41,000 nucleotides of DNA from DATKEG01 sp035544515 (GCA_035544515.1 DATKEG010000156.1:1-41000); one strand, 5' to 3'. Positions 21,685 to 31,540 are shown, counted from the first letter of the stretch. Numbers and translations: made by a program. The notes: generated by a model not told the origin, from the letters alone.

Positions 21685-22563
21685 GTGGGACACGGCCATC
21701 TGCCCGTGCTGCTGGAGCCCGCGCTGGAGCTGCTCGACGTGAAGCCGGGCGGCTTCTACGTGGACGGCACCGTGGGCCTCGGCGGCCATGCGTGCGAGCT
21801 GCTGTGGAGAAGCGCGCCCGGGGGCCGGCTCCTCGGCGTCGATCGCGACGCGGAGACGCTGGCGCGCGCGGGGGAGCGCCTGGCCGAGTTCGGCGGCCGC
21901 GTCCGGCTCGTGCATGCCGACTGGCGGGACCTGCCCACCTTGCTCGGCGAGGAGCGCCCGCAGGGCGTGTTGCTCGACCTGGGCGTCAGCTCCGCGCAGC
22001 TCGACACGGCCGAGCGCGGGTTCAGCTTCCGGAGCGACGGCCCGCTCGACATGCGCATGGACCGCAGCGCCGGACCCACCGCCGCCGACGTGGTGAACCG
22101 CCTGCCCGAGGACGAGCTGGCCGACCTCATCTACCGCTACGGCGAGGAGCGCGCGTCGCGCCGCATCGCGCGCGCCCTGGTGAGGGCGCGGCAGAAGGCC
22201 CACCTGCGCACCACGGGCGAGCTGGCCGCCGTGGTGCGGAGCGCGGCGGGCCGGCCGCGCGCGCGCGCCCTCGACCCGGCCACGTTGACCTTCCAGGCCC
22301 TGCGCATCTACGTGAACCGCGAGCTGGAAGGCCTGGGCTCCGCGCTCCGGGCCGTGGCGCACCGCCTCGCGCCCGGGGGCCGGCTGGCCGTGATCGCCTT
22401 CCACAGCCTGGAGGACCGCGAGGTCAAGAACGCCTTCCGCGACCTCGCGCGCGAGGGCTTCTCGCTGCTCACGAAGAAGCCCGCGCGGCCTTCCCCGGAG
22501 GAAGTGGCGAGAAACCCCCGCGCGCGCAGCGCGCGGCTGCGCGGGCTGGAGCGGGTGGCATGA
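21685..22563 (+). CDS. rsmH: 16S rRNA (cytosine1402-N4)-methyltransferase
   Basis: 292 aa, GTG start 1 base after mraZ2. RsmH (MraW) uses SAM to methylate N4 of C1402 in the ribosomal decoding centre. It opens with GHGHLPVLLEPALELL. The SAM fold shows VDGTVGLGGHA, GVDRDAETL, VLLDLGVSSAQLD and ERGFSFRSDGPLDMRMD. The inserted helical domain is present, and the C-terminal part has AFHSLEDREVKNAF and KPARPSPEEVARNPRARSARLRG, both typical. Length is slightly short for the family but complete. It overlaps ftsL by ATGA. Confidence 0.96.
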   Translation: MGHGHLPVLLEPALELLDVKPGGFYVDGTVGLGGHACELLWRSAPGGRLLGVDRDAETLARAGERLAEFGGRVRLVHADWRDLPTLLGEERPQGVLLDLGVSSAQLDTAERGFSFRSDGPLDMRMDRSAGPTAADVVNRLPEDELADLIYRYGEERASRRIARALVRARQKAHLRTTGELAAVVRSAAGRPRARALDPATLTFQALRIYVNRELEGLGSALRAVAHRLAPGGRLAVIAFHSLEDREVKNAFRDLAREGFSLLTKKPARPSPEEVARNPRARSARLRGLERVA

Positions 22564-22991
22564 GGGCGCGCGCCGAGGCGCCGCCCCTGCTCGAAGGGCT
22601 GGCCGCCCTGCCCAAGGCCATCGACAACTCGAAGGTGGTGCGCGAGCACGACCCGCGCGCCGGCCGCGAGCTGTGGCTGCTGCTGGCCGTGGTGGCGGTG
22701 CTCGTGGCCAGCTTCGTCCTGTATGCCTGGCCCAGCCTCGAGCTGCGCCAGGCCGGCCAGGCGCGCGCGCGCATGGAGCGGGAACGCGAGCGCCTCGTCG
22801 AGGAGAACCGCAAGCTCAAGCTCGAGCGCTCGACCCTGGAGAACCTGCGGCGGGTGGAGGCCATCGCCACGCGCGAGCTGGGGCTGGCCGTGCCGCCCGC
22901 GGAGAGGGTGATCGTGGTCGAGAGGCCGGCGCCGCCGCCGCCCCCGGCACGCCTGGCCAGCCAGGGCGAGGGCGGGGAGGCGCAGAACTGA
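22560..22991 (+). CDS. ftsL: FtsL-like division protein
   Basis: 143 aa, ATG overlapping the rsmH stop. A cytoplasmic N-terminus of about 38 residues precedes one TM helix (WLLLAVVAVLVASFVLYAW, about 40-58), followed by a periplasmic coiled coil (RARMERERERLVEENRKLKL) with heptad-like spacing, then LGLAVPPAERVIVVE and a Pro-rich tail. Sequence is weakly conserved in this family, so the call rests on size, topology and place between rsmH and ftsI. FtsL works with FtsB/DivIC and FtsQ to activate FtsWI. The start of ftsI overlaps its stop by one base. Confidence 0.85.
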   Translation: MRARAEAPPLLEGLAALPKAIDNSKVVREHDPRAGRELWLLLAVVAVLVASFVLYAWPSLELRQAGQARARMERERERLVEENRKLKLERSTLENLRRVEAIATRELGLAVPPAERVIVVERPAPPPPPARLASQGEGGEAQN

Positions 22992-25045
22992 TGGAGCGGC
23001 CGCACCTCTCGCCCGCGGCCGCGCCGTCGCCGCGCCAGCGGCGCGTCCGCCTGCGCCTGATGCTGGTCGCCCTCTCCATCTGCCTCTGGGCCGTGGTCGT
23101 GCTGCTGCGGCTGGTGCAGCTCCAGGTCTTCGGCCGCGAGGCCTTCGCGCGCCAGGCCGCCCGGCAGAGCGAGCGCACCATCAACCTCGACCCGCGCCGC
23201 GGGCCCATCCTCGACCGCCAGCGCAAGCAGATGGCCGTCTCCGTGGACGCGGACAGCATCTACGCCGTCCCCCAGGAGGTCCGCCACCCCGCGCGCACCG
23301 CGGCCCAGCTCGCGCGCGCGCTCGAGCTCGACGCGGCGGCGCGCAAGGAGCTCCTGGCGCAGCTGCAGAGGAACCGCGCCTTCGTGTGGGTCCGCCGCAA
23401 GGTGGACCCGGTCAAGGCGCGGGCGGTGCGCGACCTGCAGCTCGACGGCATCGGCTTCCTCACCGAGAACCGGCGCTACTACCCGCGCCGCGAGCTGGCC
23501 TCGCAGGTGATGGGCTACGTCGGCCTCGACAACACGGGCATGAGCGGCATCGAGTACGCCTTCGAGGACCTGATCCGCGGCAAGGCGGCCAAGGTGACCG
23601 TGCACATCGACGCGCGCCGCCGCCCGCTGGGCTCCATCGACCGTCCCTCGACCGACGGGCACACCGTGGTGCTGACCATCGACGAGCGCATCCAGTACCT
23701 GGCCGAGCGGGAGCTGGAGAAGGCGGTGGCGGAGACGGGCGCCCAGTCGGGCCTGGCCGTGGTGATGGCGCCGCGCACGGGCGAGGTGCTGGCCCTCGCG
23801 CACCGGCCCACCTTCAACCCGAACCGCTTCGGCGCCTTCCCCAGCTCGCGCTGGCGCAACCGGGCGGTCACGGACGTGCTCGAGCCCGGGAGCGTGTTCA
23901 AGATCTTCACGGCCGCCGCCGCCCTCCAGGAGAACGTGGTGGACCCCGACGAGGTCATCGACTGCGGGCAGGGCGGGATCGAGATCGCGGGCCGCCGCAT
24001 CCACGACCATCGCGTCTTCGACCGCCTCACGTTCCGCGAGGTGCTGGCCAGGTCCTCCAACGTGGGCACCATCCGCGTGGCCCAGCGCGTGGGGCGGGAG
24101 GGCTTCAACCGCTACCTGCGCGAGTTCGGGTTCGGCTCGCCCACCGGCGTCGAGCTGCCCGGCGAGTCGGCCGGGCTGCTGCGCCCGACCTCGCGCTGGA
24201 GCGCGCTCTCCCTGGCCTCCATGTCGTTCGGCCAGGAGATCGGCGTTACCGCCCTGCAGATGACCGCGGCGGTGGGCGCGGTGGCCAACGGCGGCTACCT
24301 GATGAAGCCGCTCATCGTGCGGCAGGTCGAGGACAGCGCCGGGCGCGTGGTCCGGGTGGCGCGGCCGGTGGCCGTGCGCCACGTGCTCGAGCCCGCGACC
24401 GTGGACACGATCACCGACCTGCTCGAGGGCGTGGTGCGGAACGGCACCGGCCACCGCGCGGCGGTGCCCGGCTACGTGGTGGCGGGCAAGACGGGCACCG
24501 CGCAGAAGGTGAGCCCCGGCGGCGGCTACTCGATGATCGACCACGTGGCCTCGTTCGTCGGCTTCGTGCCCGCCTCGCAGCCGGCCCTGGTCATCCTGGT
24601 CTCGCTCGACACGCCCCGCGGCGAGCGCAACCAGGGCGGGGACGTGGCCGCGCCGCTCTTCGCGCGCATCGCCGAGCAGGCGCTGCGGCACCTGGCCGTC
24701 CCGCCGGACGATCCCGAGCGCGCCCTGCGCATGGCCGCCTACCACCCGCCGGTGGCCGTTCCCGCGGCCTGGCGCGGGGAGGCCGCGCGCGTGCGGACCG
24801 TGGGCGGGCCCGCGCCCGCCGCCCCCAGCGCGGATCCGGCGCTGATGCCCGACCTGCGCGGCCGCTCCGCGCGCGAGGCGGCGACGGAGGCCGCGCGACG
24901 CGGCCTCATCGTGGAGCTGCGCGGCTCGGGGCAGGTCTACGCGCAGCAGCCCGCGCCGGGCAGCGCGCTCGAGGCCGGCCGCACGTGCGTGCTCACCCTG
25001 AGGAGGCCGGAGCGGGAGATGCCCGCTCCGGCGCCCGCGCCGTGA
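22991..25045 (+). CDS. ftsI: Septal penicillin-binding transpeptidase with C-terminal PASTA domain
   Basis: 684 aa. TM anchor near 22-45 (LMLVALSICLWAVVVLLRLVQL), pedestal domain with RRGPILDRQRKQMAVS, then the transpeptidase with S301-V-F-K304 (PGSVFK), S355-S-N and K500-T-G (GKTGTAQK). All catalytic motifs are intact. Residues about 616-675 form one PASTA repeat (MPDLRGRSAREAATEAARRG, then QQPAPGSALEAG). PASTA tails are usual in Gram-positive PBPs and occur in some diderm FtsI proteins outside Proteobacteria. It crosslinks septal peptidoglycan with FtsW. It overlaps murE by GTGA. Confidence 0.95.
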   Translation: MERPHLSPAAAPSPRQRRVRLRLMLVALSICLWAVVVLLRLVQLQVFGREAFARQAARQSERTINLDPRRGPILDRQRKQMAVSVDADSIYAVPQEVRHPARTAAQLARALELDAAARKELLAQLQRNRAFVWVRRKVDPVKARAVRDLQLDGIGFLTENRRYYPRRELASQVMGYVGLDNTGMSGIEYAFEDLIRGKAAKVTVHIDARRRPLGSIDRPSTDGHTVVLTIDERIQYLAERELEKAVAETGAQSGLAVVMAPRTGEVLALAHRPTFNPNRFGAFPSSRWRNRAVTDVLEPGSVFKIFTAAAALQENVVDPDEVIDCGQGGIEIAGRRIHDHRVFDRLTFREVLARSSNVGTIRVAQRVGREGFNRYLREFGFGSPTGVELPGESAGLLRPTSRWSALSLASMSFGQEIGVTALQMTAAVGAVANGGYLMKPLIVRQVEDSAGRVVRVARPVAVRHVLEPATVDTITDLLEGVVRNGTGHRAAVPGYVVAGKTGTAQKVSPGGGYSMIDHVASFVGFVPASQPALVILVSLDTPRGERNQGGDVAAPLFARIAEQALRHLAVPPDDPERALRMAAYHPPVAVPAAWRGEAARVRTVGGPAPAAPSADPALMPDLRGRSAREAATEAARRGLIVELRGSGQVYAQQPAPGSALEAGRTCVLTLRRPEREMPAPAPAP

Positions 25046-26517
25046 CGCTGCGCGAGCTGGCCGCGCGCCTGCCCGGAGCCGAGGTCTCGGGCGACGCCGG
25101 CGTGTCCGTGACCGCGGTGACGCACGACTCGCGCAAGGCGGGACCGGGCACGCTCTTCGTGGCCGTGCGCGGGACGAGCACGGACGGCAACCAGTTCGTG
25201 GAGGCGGCGCGCAAGAAGGGCGCGGCGGCGGTGGCCTCCGAGGCGGAGCCCCGGCCCGGGGGACCCTGGCTACGCGTGAGCGACGCGCGCGCGGCGCTGG
25301 CCCTCCTCTCCGCCGAGGTGCTGGGCCGTCCCGCCGACGCCTTGACCCTGGTCGGCGTCACGGGCACGAACGGCAAGACGACCACGACCTACCTCATCGA
25401 CGCGGCCCTGCACGCCGCCGGGAAGAAGACGGGATTGCTCGGCACGGTGGAGTACCGCATCGGCGCGCGCCTCGCCGAAGCCTCCCGCACCACGCCCGAG
25501 TCCTCGGACCTCCAGGCCCTGCTCCGGCAGATGGTGGACGAGGGCTGCTCCCACGCGGTGCTCGAGGTGTCGTCCCACTCGCTCGACCTCAAGCGCGTGC
25601 ACGGCTGCCTCTTCGAGGTGGCCGTGTTCACCAACCTGACCCGGGACCACCTCGACTTCCACGGCGACATGGAAGGCTACTTCCTGGCCAAGCGCCGCCT
25701 GTTCGACACGTACCTGCGGCCGGACGGGCACGCCCTCGTCAACCTGGACGACGACCGCGCGCCCGAGCTGATCGCGGCCTCGCGGGGGCGGGTGTGGACG
25801 TATTCGCTCAACGGCGGACCCGCCGACCTGCAGGCCTCGGACATCCGCCTCTCGCTCGAGGCCACCCGTTTCCGCGCCCGGACGCCGGCGGGCGATTTCG
25901 AGGTCCGCACGCCGCTCCTCGGCCGCTTCAACGTGGAGAACGTGCTGGCCGCCCTGGGCGCCGCGCTGGCCCTGGGACTTCCCGCGGACACGGCCCTGCG
26001 CGGCATCGAGTCCGTGACCGGCGTGCCCGGCCGGCTCGAGCGCGTGCTGGCCGGCCAGGACTTCACGGTGGTGGTGGACTACGCCCACACCGACGACGCG
26101 CTCAAGAACCTGCTCGAGACCGTGCGGGAGCTGCGGCCGCGGCGGCTCATCACCGTCTTCGGCTGCGGCGGCGACCGCGACCGGACCAAGCGTCCCCTGA
26201 TGGGAGCGGTGGCCGCGCGCCTCTCCGACGTGGTCGTGCTGACCTCGGACAACCCCCGCAGCGAGCCCCCCGAGGCGATACTGGAGGAGATCCAGAGGGG
26301 GATGAACGGCGGCCGCCGCGCCGAGCGGCACGTCATCGTGGATCGTCGAGAGGCCATCGTCCGCGCGCTGGAGATGGCCGGCCCCGGCGACGCCGTGGTC
26401 ATCGCCGGCAAGGGACACGAGCCCTACCAGGTGCTGCGCGACCGCACCGTCCCCTTCGACGACCGGCAGATCGCGCGCGAGTTCCTCACGCGCCTGGCGC
26501 GGAGCGGGAAGGCGTGA
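25042..26517 (+). CDS. murE: UDP-MurNAc-L-Ala-D-Glu:meso-diaminopimelate ligase
   Basis: 491 aa from GTG 25042, overlapping the ftsI stop. ATP-dependent Mur ligase adding the third stem residue. It shows HDSRKAGPGTLFVAVRG in the N-terminal UDP domain, the P-loop TGTNGKTTTT (K112), the SSHSLDLKRV segment, TNLTRDHLDFHGDME, VVDYAHTDDALKNLL, and GCGGDRDRTKRP. The substrate-specificity motif is D403-N-P-R, which marks meso-diaminopimelate rather than lysine. This supports a diderm-type wall. It overlaps the region of the murF start. Confidence 0.96.
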   Translation: MTLRELAARLPGAEVSGDAGVSVTAVTHDSRKAGPGTLFVAVRGTSTDGNQFVEAARKKGAAAVASEAEPRPGGPWLRVSDARAALALLSAEVLGRPADALTLVGVTGTNGKTTTTYLIDAALHAAGKKTGLLGTVEYRIGARLAEASRTTPESSDLQALLRQMVDEGCSHAVLEVSSHSLDLKRVHGCLFEVAVFTNLTRDHLDFHGDMEGYFLAKRRLFDTYLRPDGHALVNLDDDRAPELIAASRGRVWTYSLNGGPADLQASDIRLSLEATRFRARTPAGDFEVRTPLLGRFNVENVLAALGAALALGLPADTALRGIESVTGVPGRLERVLAGQDFTVVVDYAHTDDALKNLLETVRELRPRRLITVFGCGGDRDRTKRPLMGAVAARLSDVVVLTSDNPRSEPPEAILEEIQRGMNGGRRAERHVIVDRREAIVRALEMAGPGDAVVIAGKGHEPYQVLRDRTVPFDDRQIAREFLTRLARSGKA

Positions 26518-26534
26518 GGGGGGCGGTCCTCGCC

Positions 26535-27944
26535 ATGCTCGAAAAAACCCTGGACCTCGACGACGTCGTCTCCGCCACCGGCGGGCGCCTCTTCGCGCCC
26601 GCGGGGGCCCGTCCCCTGCGCCTGTCCGGGGTGTCCATCGACTCGCGCACGGTCGCGCCCGGCGAGCTGTTCGTGGCCATCAAGGGCCCGCGCTTCGACG
26701 GGCACGACTTCCTGGCGGCGGCGGCCGAAAGGGGCGCGCGCGCCGCCCTCGTGCACCGCGCCGCGCCGGCGCCCGGGGGCCTGGCCCTGGTGCAGGTCGC
26801 GGACACGACCGGCGCGCTGGCCGCCCTGGCCAGCCATCGCCGCGGGCAGGCGGCGATCCCGGTGGTGGCGGTCACGGGATCCGCGGGGAAGACCACGACC
26901 AAGGAGATGGCGGCCGCGCTCCTCGCGCGCCGCGGGCCCGTCCTCAAGACGGAGGGCAACCTCAACAACCAATACGGCCTGCCCCTCACCTTGCTGCGCC
27001 TCTCTCCCGAGCACTCTCACGCGGTGCTGGAGCTGGGCATGTCGGCGGCGGGCGAGCTGCGCGCGCTCTCGGTTCTCGCCCGTCCGGACGTGGCCATCAT
27101 CACCATGGTGGCGCCCGTGCACCTCGAGTTCTTCGCGTCGGTGGACGCCATCGCCGCGGCCAAGGCGGAGATCCTGGAAGGACTGGGTCCGGGCGGCCTG
27201 GCCGTGCTCAACGCGGACGACCCCCGCGTGCGCCGCGTGGGCGAGGCCTTCCGCGCGCGCGGGGGCCAGGTGGCCTGGTTCGGCCGCGACCGCGCGTACG
27301 CGGCCTCCGCGGAGAACTGGCGCGGCACCGTCCACGGCATGCGCTTCGACCTGCGGCTCGGGGGCCGGACGCTCGACGTGGCGCTGCCGCTCCCCGGCCC
27401 CCACTTCCTGTCGAACTTCCTGGCCGCGGCCGCGGCCGCCCATCACCTGGGCGTGACCCCCGAGGAGATCGCGGAGACAGCACCTTCGATGAGGGCGGCC
27501 AGCCACCGCGGAGAGGTCCTGCGCCTGGGCCAGGGCGTGACCGTGCTCGACGACTGCTACAACTCGAACCCGGCGGCGGTGGAGGCCGCGGTGGCCGCCC
27601 TCGACATGTCGGCCCGCGGCCGGCGCGTGGCCATCCTGGGCGACATGCTCGAGCTGGGGCCCGGCGGGCCGGAGCTGCACCGCGCCACCGGCCGGGCCGT
27701 GGCGGGCCAGCTCGACGCGCTCGTGGGCGTGGGGCCGCTCGGCGCGCACTTCCTGGAGGGCGCGCGCGAGGCCGGGCTGCCCGCGGGCGCCCTCACCGCC
27801 TGCGCCGATTCGCCCGCCGCAGCCGCCGCCGTGCCGTCCCTCGTGCGCGGGGGCGACGCCGTGCTCGTGAAGGGGTCGCGCGGCGTGCGCATGGAGCAGA
27901 TCGTGGACGCGCTCGTCGCCGCCTTCGGGACGGCCGGGGCCTGA
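26535..27944 (+). CDS. murF: UDP-MurNAc-tripeptide:D-Ala-D-Ala ligase
   Basis: 469 aa from ATG 26535. GTG 26514, which overlaps the murE stop by GTGA, is in frame and would add seven residues; either may be used. Features are LSGVSIDSRTVAPGELFVAIKG, the P-loop TGSAGKTTTKEM, the NNQYGLPLTLL segment, VLELGMSAAGEL, and DDCYNSNPAAVEAAV in the C-terminal domain, with VLVKGSRGVRMEQIV near the end. It adds D-Ala-D-Ala to complete the pentapeptide. The gene for making D-Ala-D-Ala (ddl) is not in this window. One base separates its stop from mraY. Confidence 0.95.
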   Translation: MLEKTLDLDDVVSATGGRLFAPAGARPLRLSGVSIDSRTVAPGELFVAIKGPRFDGHDFLAAAAERGARAALVHRAAPAPGGLALVQVADTTGALAALASHRRGQAAIPVVAVTGSAGKTTTKEMAAALLARRGPVLKTEGNLNNQYGLPLTLLRLSPEHSHAVLELGMSAAGELRALSVLARPDVAIITMVAPVHLEFFASVDAIAAAKAEILEGLGPGGLAVLNADDPRVRRVGEAFRARGGQVAWFGRDRAYAASAENWRGTVHGMRFDLRLGGRTLDVALPLPGPHFLSNFLAAAAAAHHLGVTPEEIAETAPSMRAASHRGEVLRLGQGVTVLDDCYNSNPAAVEAAVAALDMSARGRRVAILGDMLELGPGGPELHRATGRAVAGQLDALVGVGPLGAHFLEGAREAGLPAGALTACADSPAAAAAVPSLVRGGDAVLVKGSRGVRMEQIVDALVAAFGTAGA

Positions 27945-27945
27945 G

Positions 27946-29037
27946 GTGCTCTATCACCTCTTCCATGCGCTGCGCTACGAGATGTCGGGCCTCAACGTGG
28001 TCCGCTACATCACCTTCCGCACCGCGGTGGCCAGCCTCACGGCGCTCTTCCTCGTGCTCCTGCTCGGGCCGTGGATGATCGAGCGGCTGCGGCGCCTGCA
28101 GGTCGCCCAATACATCCGCGAGGAGGGCCCCCAGGCCCACCGCACCAAGGCGGGCACGCCCACCATGGGCGGGCTGCTCATCCTCACCGGCATCGTGGTG
28201 CCCACGCTGCTCTGGGGCGACCTGAAGAACCGCTTCGTCTGGACCTGCATCCTCTCCACCCTCGCCTTCGGCGCGATCGGGTTCGCGGACGACTACCTGA
28301 AGGTGGTCAAGAAGCGGAACCTCGGGCTCCAGGGCCGCTACAAGATCACGGGCCAGATCGCGGTCGGGCTGCTCGTGGGCGGGTCGGTGTGGTGGTCGTC
28401 CCTCGGCGATCCCACGCACACCGCCACCCGCCTCGTGATCCCGTTCTTCAAGACCGTGATGCCCGACCTGGGCCTGCTCTACATCCTGTTCGCCATGCTC
28501 GTGCTGGTGGCGGCCAGCAACGCCGTGAACATGACGGACGGCCTCGACGGCCTGGCCATCGGGTGCACGCTCATCGCCGCCGCCGCCTTCACCGCGCTCG
28601 CCTACGTCACCGGGCACCGCGTCTTCTCCGACTACCTCGACGTGCTCTTCCTGCCGCGCGCGGGCGAGGTGACGGTGTTCTGCGGGGCGATGGTGGGCGC
28701 TTCCATGGGGTTCCTGTGGTGGAACTGCTACCCGGCGCAGATCTTCATGGGCGACGTGGGCAGCCTGAGCCTGGGCGGGGCCCTGGGCACGGTGGCCATC
28801 CTCATCAAGCACGAGCTGCTGCTCGTGACCATCGGCGGCGTCTTCGTGCTGGAGGCCCTCTCCGTGATCCTGCAGGTGGCCTCCTTCAAGCTGCGGAGGA
28901 AGCGCATCTTCCGCATGGCCCCCCTGCACCACCACTTCGAGCTGATCGGCTGGGCCGAGCCGCAGATCATCATCCGCTTCCTGATCGTGGCCTTCGTCTT
29001 CGCCCTCTTCAGCGTGACCACCCTGAAGCTCCGATGA
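27946..29037 (+). CDS. mraY: Phospho-MurNAc-pentapeptide translocase
   Basis: 363 aa, GTG start one base after murF. Ten-helix membrane enzyme transferring phospho-MurNAc-pentapeptide to undecaprenyl phosphate (lipid I). Motifs are HRTKAGTPTMGG, FADDYLKVVKKRNLGL (Asp pair), NAVNMTDGLDGLAIG, FMGDVGSLSLGG, and PLHHHFELIGW with the catalytic-site His cluster. It begins LYHLFHALRYEMSGLNVVRYI, typical of the family. A 39-base gap to murD is the largest spacing in this half of the cluster and shows no clear signal. Confidence 0.97.
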   Translation: MLYHLFHALRYEMSGLNVVRYITFRTAVASLTALFLVLLLGPWMIERLRRLQVAQYIREEGPQAHRTKAGTPTMGGLLILTGIVVPTLLWGDLKNRFVWTCILSTLAFGAIGFADDYLKVVKKRNLGLQGRYKITGQIAVGLLVGGSVWWSSLGDPTHTATRLVIPFFKTVMPDLGLLYILFAMLVLVAASNAVNMTDGLDGLAIGCTLIAAAAFTALAYVTGHRVFSDYLDVLFLPRAGEVTVFCGAMVGASMGFLWWNCYPAQIFMGDVGSLSLGGALGTVAILIKHELLLVTIGGVFVLEALSVILQVASFKLRRKRIFRMAPLHHHFELIGWAEPQIIIRFLIVAFVFALFSVTTLKLR

Positions 29038-29076
29038 AAACGGAACGCTCGTCGGATCGGATGGGATGAGGTCCCC

Positions 29077-30456
29077 ATGGAGCTGGCGGGGAAGACCGTC
29101 GTGGTCGTCGGGCTGGCGCGGTCGGGGGTCGCGGCGGCGGAGTTCCTGGCCGGGCGCGGAGCGCTCGTGGTGGCCACGGACCGTAAGCCGGAGGGCGAGC
29201 TGCCGCAAGAAGCGCTGAGCCTGCGCGAGAAGGGCATGCGGCTGGAGGCGGGCGGCCACCAGGCGGCCACCTTCCGGCAGGCCGACCTGGTCGTGGTGTC
29301 CCCGGGGGTCCCGTGGAACGCCCCGGAGCTCGAGGCGGCACGGGACGCCGGCGTGCCGGTGATGGGCGAGCTGGAGCTGGGATATCGCTTCCTGAAGGGG
29401 ACGGTGGTGGCGGTCACGGGCACGAAGGGGAAGTCGACGACCACGGCCGCGCTGGGGGCCATGCTCCGCGCGGCGGGCGGGGACGTGCGCGTGGGCGGAA
29501 ACATCGGGACCGCCGTCACCGGCCTGGTGGAAGGCTCGACCGACGCGACCACGTTCGTGCTGGAGGTCTCGAGTTTCCAGCTCGAGGCGAGCGACGCCTT
29601 CCACCCGCGGGTGGCCGTGTTCCTCAACCTCTCCGCCGACCATCTCGACCGCCATGCCGGCTTCGAGGAGTACGCGCGGGCCAAGGCGCGCGTCTTCGCG
29701 CGGCAGGAGCCGGGCGACTGGGCGGTGGTCAACGCCGACGACCCCGGGGTGCTCGCGCTGGCCGCGCGGGCCCGGGCCCGCCGGCTCCTCTTCTCGCCCA
29801 CGGGCGTGCCCGGCGACGGGGCCTTCTTCGCCGGCGGCGAGGCGCGCCTCAGACGCGATGGGCAGGTCGAGACGCTCTTCCGGAGCGACGAGGTGCGCCT
29901 GCCCGGCGCCCACCTGGCCGTGGACCTGCTCGCGGCCGCCGCCGCGGCGCGGCTCCTGGGCGCGCCCGGGGAGGCCATCGCCCGGGCGGTGCGCGCCTTC
30001 CGCGGCGTCGAGCACGTGCTCGAGCACGTGGCCGACGTCGGCGGCGTCGCCTTCTTCAACGACTCGAAGGCCACCAACGTGGACGCCGCGCTCAAGAGCC
30101 TGGAGAGCTTCGACACGCCCCTGGTCGTCATCCTGGGCGGCCGCTACAAGGGCGGCGACTTCGCGGACCTGGCCCCGGCGCTGGCCCGCCGCGGCCGGGC
30201 GGTAATGGCCATCGGGGAGACGCGCGAGCTCCTGGCGCGCGCCCTCTCCGCCACCGTGCCCGTCGTCTCCTGCGACAGCCTGCGCGCCGCCGTCCGCGGC
30301 GCGCGGGCGCACGCGCGGCCCGGGGACACCGTGCTCCTGGCCCCCGCCTGCTCCTCCTTCGACATGTTCCGCGACTACGCGGAGCGCGGCCGCGCCTTCA
30401 AGGACGAGGTCCGCCGCCTGCTCGACGAGGCGGGGCCGGGGAGCAGCCGTGGCTAA
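29077..30456 (+). CDS. murD: UDP-MurNAc-L-Ala:D-Glu ligase
   Basis: 459 aa from ATG 29077. N-terminal Rossmann-like domain (VVVVGLARSGVAAAEFLAGRG), then VVSPGVPWNAPEL, the P-loop TGTKGKSTTTAALG, VLEVSSFQLEA, NLSADHLDRH, and the C-terminal NDSKATNVDAALKSL with LGGRYKGGDF and APACSSFDMF. All active-site blocks are visible. It catalyses D-Glu addition in the cytoplasm. The last 8 bases overlap ftsW. Confidence 0.96.
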   Translation: MELAGKTVVVVGLARSGVAAAEFLAGRGALVVATDRKPEGELPQEALSLREKGMRLEAGGHQAATFRQADLVVVSPGVPWNAPELEAARDAGVPVMGELELGYRFLKGTVVAVTGTKGKSTTTAALGAMLRAAGGDVRVGGNIGTAVTGLVEGSTDATTFVLEVSSFQLEASDAFHPRVAVFLNLSADHLDRHAGFEEYARAKARVFARQEPGDWAVVNADDPGVLALAARARARRLLFSPTGVPGDGAFFAGGEARLRRDGQVETLFRSDEVRLPGAHLAVDLLAAAAAARLLGAPGEAIARAVRAFRGVEHVLEHVADVGGVAFFNDSKATNVDAALKSLESFDTPLVVILGGRYKGGDFADLAPALARRGRAVMAIGETRELLARALSATVPVVSCDSLRAAVRGARAHARPGDTVLLAPACSSFDMFRDYAERGRAFKDEVRRLLDEAGPGSSRG

Positions 30457-31540
30457 GAAGCTCGCCTCCGATTCCGTGCTCTTCGCCGTGAGCGTGATGC
30501 TCATGGGCCTCGGCCTGGTCGTGGTGTGGAGCGCGTCGTCCGCCCTGGCCCGCGAGGCCCACGGCAACGCCTACCACTTCCTCGTGCGGCAGATCGTCTG
30601 GGCCGTGCTCGGCCTGGTGGGGATGGCGGCCGCCATGCGCCTGGACTACCGGAAGCTGCGGCAGCCGGCCGTCGTCTACGCCATGGTCGTCGGCACCACG
30701 CTGCTCCTGATCCTGGCGCTGTTCATGTCGCCGGTGAACGACACGCACCGCTGGATCCGCCTCGGCGCGCTCTCCTTCCAGCCCTCGGAGCTGGCCAAGC
30801 CGGCCATCATCCTCTTCCTGGCCTACCATCTCGAGCGGCGCGGCGACCGCGTCAACGAGTTCCTGCCCTCCCTCTTCCCGGCCTTCCTGCTCCTGGGCTG
30901 GTTCGCCTTCCTGATCTACATCCAGCCCGACCTCGGCACGGCGGCCACGCTGGCCCTCATCGGCTGCGTGATGCTCTTCCTGGCCGGCGTGCGCCTGCGC
31001 TACTTCGCGGCCCTCGCCGTGCCCGGGCTCGCCGTCCTGTACCAGGCCGTGATGGTCGCCGCCTACCGCCGCGACCGCATCGAGGCCTTCCTCAACCCCT
31101 ACTCCGACCCGCGCGGCAGCGGCTACCAGATCATCCAGAGCCTGATCGCGGTGGGCACCGGGGGCGTCACGGGGGCCGGGCTGATGGAGGGCCGGCAGAA
31201 GCTCTTCTACCTGCCCTACCCGTACAGCGACTTCATCTTCGCCGTGATCGGCGAGGAGCTGGGACTGATCGGCGCCGCGGCCGTGGTCGCCGGCTTCGTG
31301 CTCTTCCTGTGGCGCGGCATCCGGGCGGCCCGGCGCGCGCCGGACGACTTCGGGATGTACCTGGCCGCCGGGCTCACCCTGGCCATCGTGCTGCAGGCCT
31401 TCATCAACCTGAGCGTCGTGCTGGGGCTCCTGCCCGCCAAGGGGATCCCCCTGCCGTTCATCAGCGCGGGCGGGACGTCGCTCGTCCTGAGCCTGCTGAG
31501 CCTTGGCGTCGTCTTGAACGTCTCGCAGCATGCGGACTGA
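30449..31540 (+). CDS. ftsW: SEDS-family septal glycosyltransferase FtsW
   Basis: 363 aa from GTG 30449. About ten TM helices. It has VVWSASSALA after TM1, RWIRLGALSFQPSELAKPA, IYIQPDLGTAATLALIG (with the essential Asp of SEDS proteins), FLNPYSDPRGSGYQIIQSLI, YSDFIFAVIGEELGL and GLLPAKGIPLPFISAGGTSL. It polymerises lipid II at the septum with FtsI. Position between murD and murG separates FtsW from RodA. It ends 3 bases before murG. Confidence 0.96.
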   Translation: MAKKLASDSVLFAVSVMLMGLGLVVVWSASSALAREAHGNAYHFLVRQIVWAVLGLVGMAAAMRLDYRKLRQPAVVYAMVVGTTLLLILALFMSPVNDTHRWIRLGALSFQPSELAKPAIILFLAYHLERRGDRVNEFLPSLFPAFLLLGWFAFLIYIQPDLGTAATLALIGCVMLFLAGVRLRYFAALAVPGLAVLYQAVMVAAYRRDRIEAFLNPYSDPRGSGYQIIQSLIAVGTGGVTGAGLMEGRQKLFYLPYPYSDFIFAVIGEELGLIGAAAVVAGFVLFLWRGIRAARRAPDDFGMYLAAGLTLAIVLQAFINLSVVLGLLPAKGIPLPFISAGGTSLVLSLLSLGVVLNVSQHAD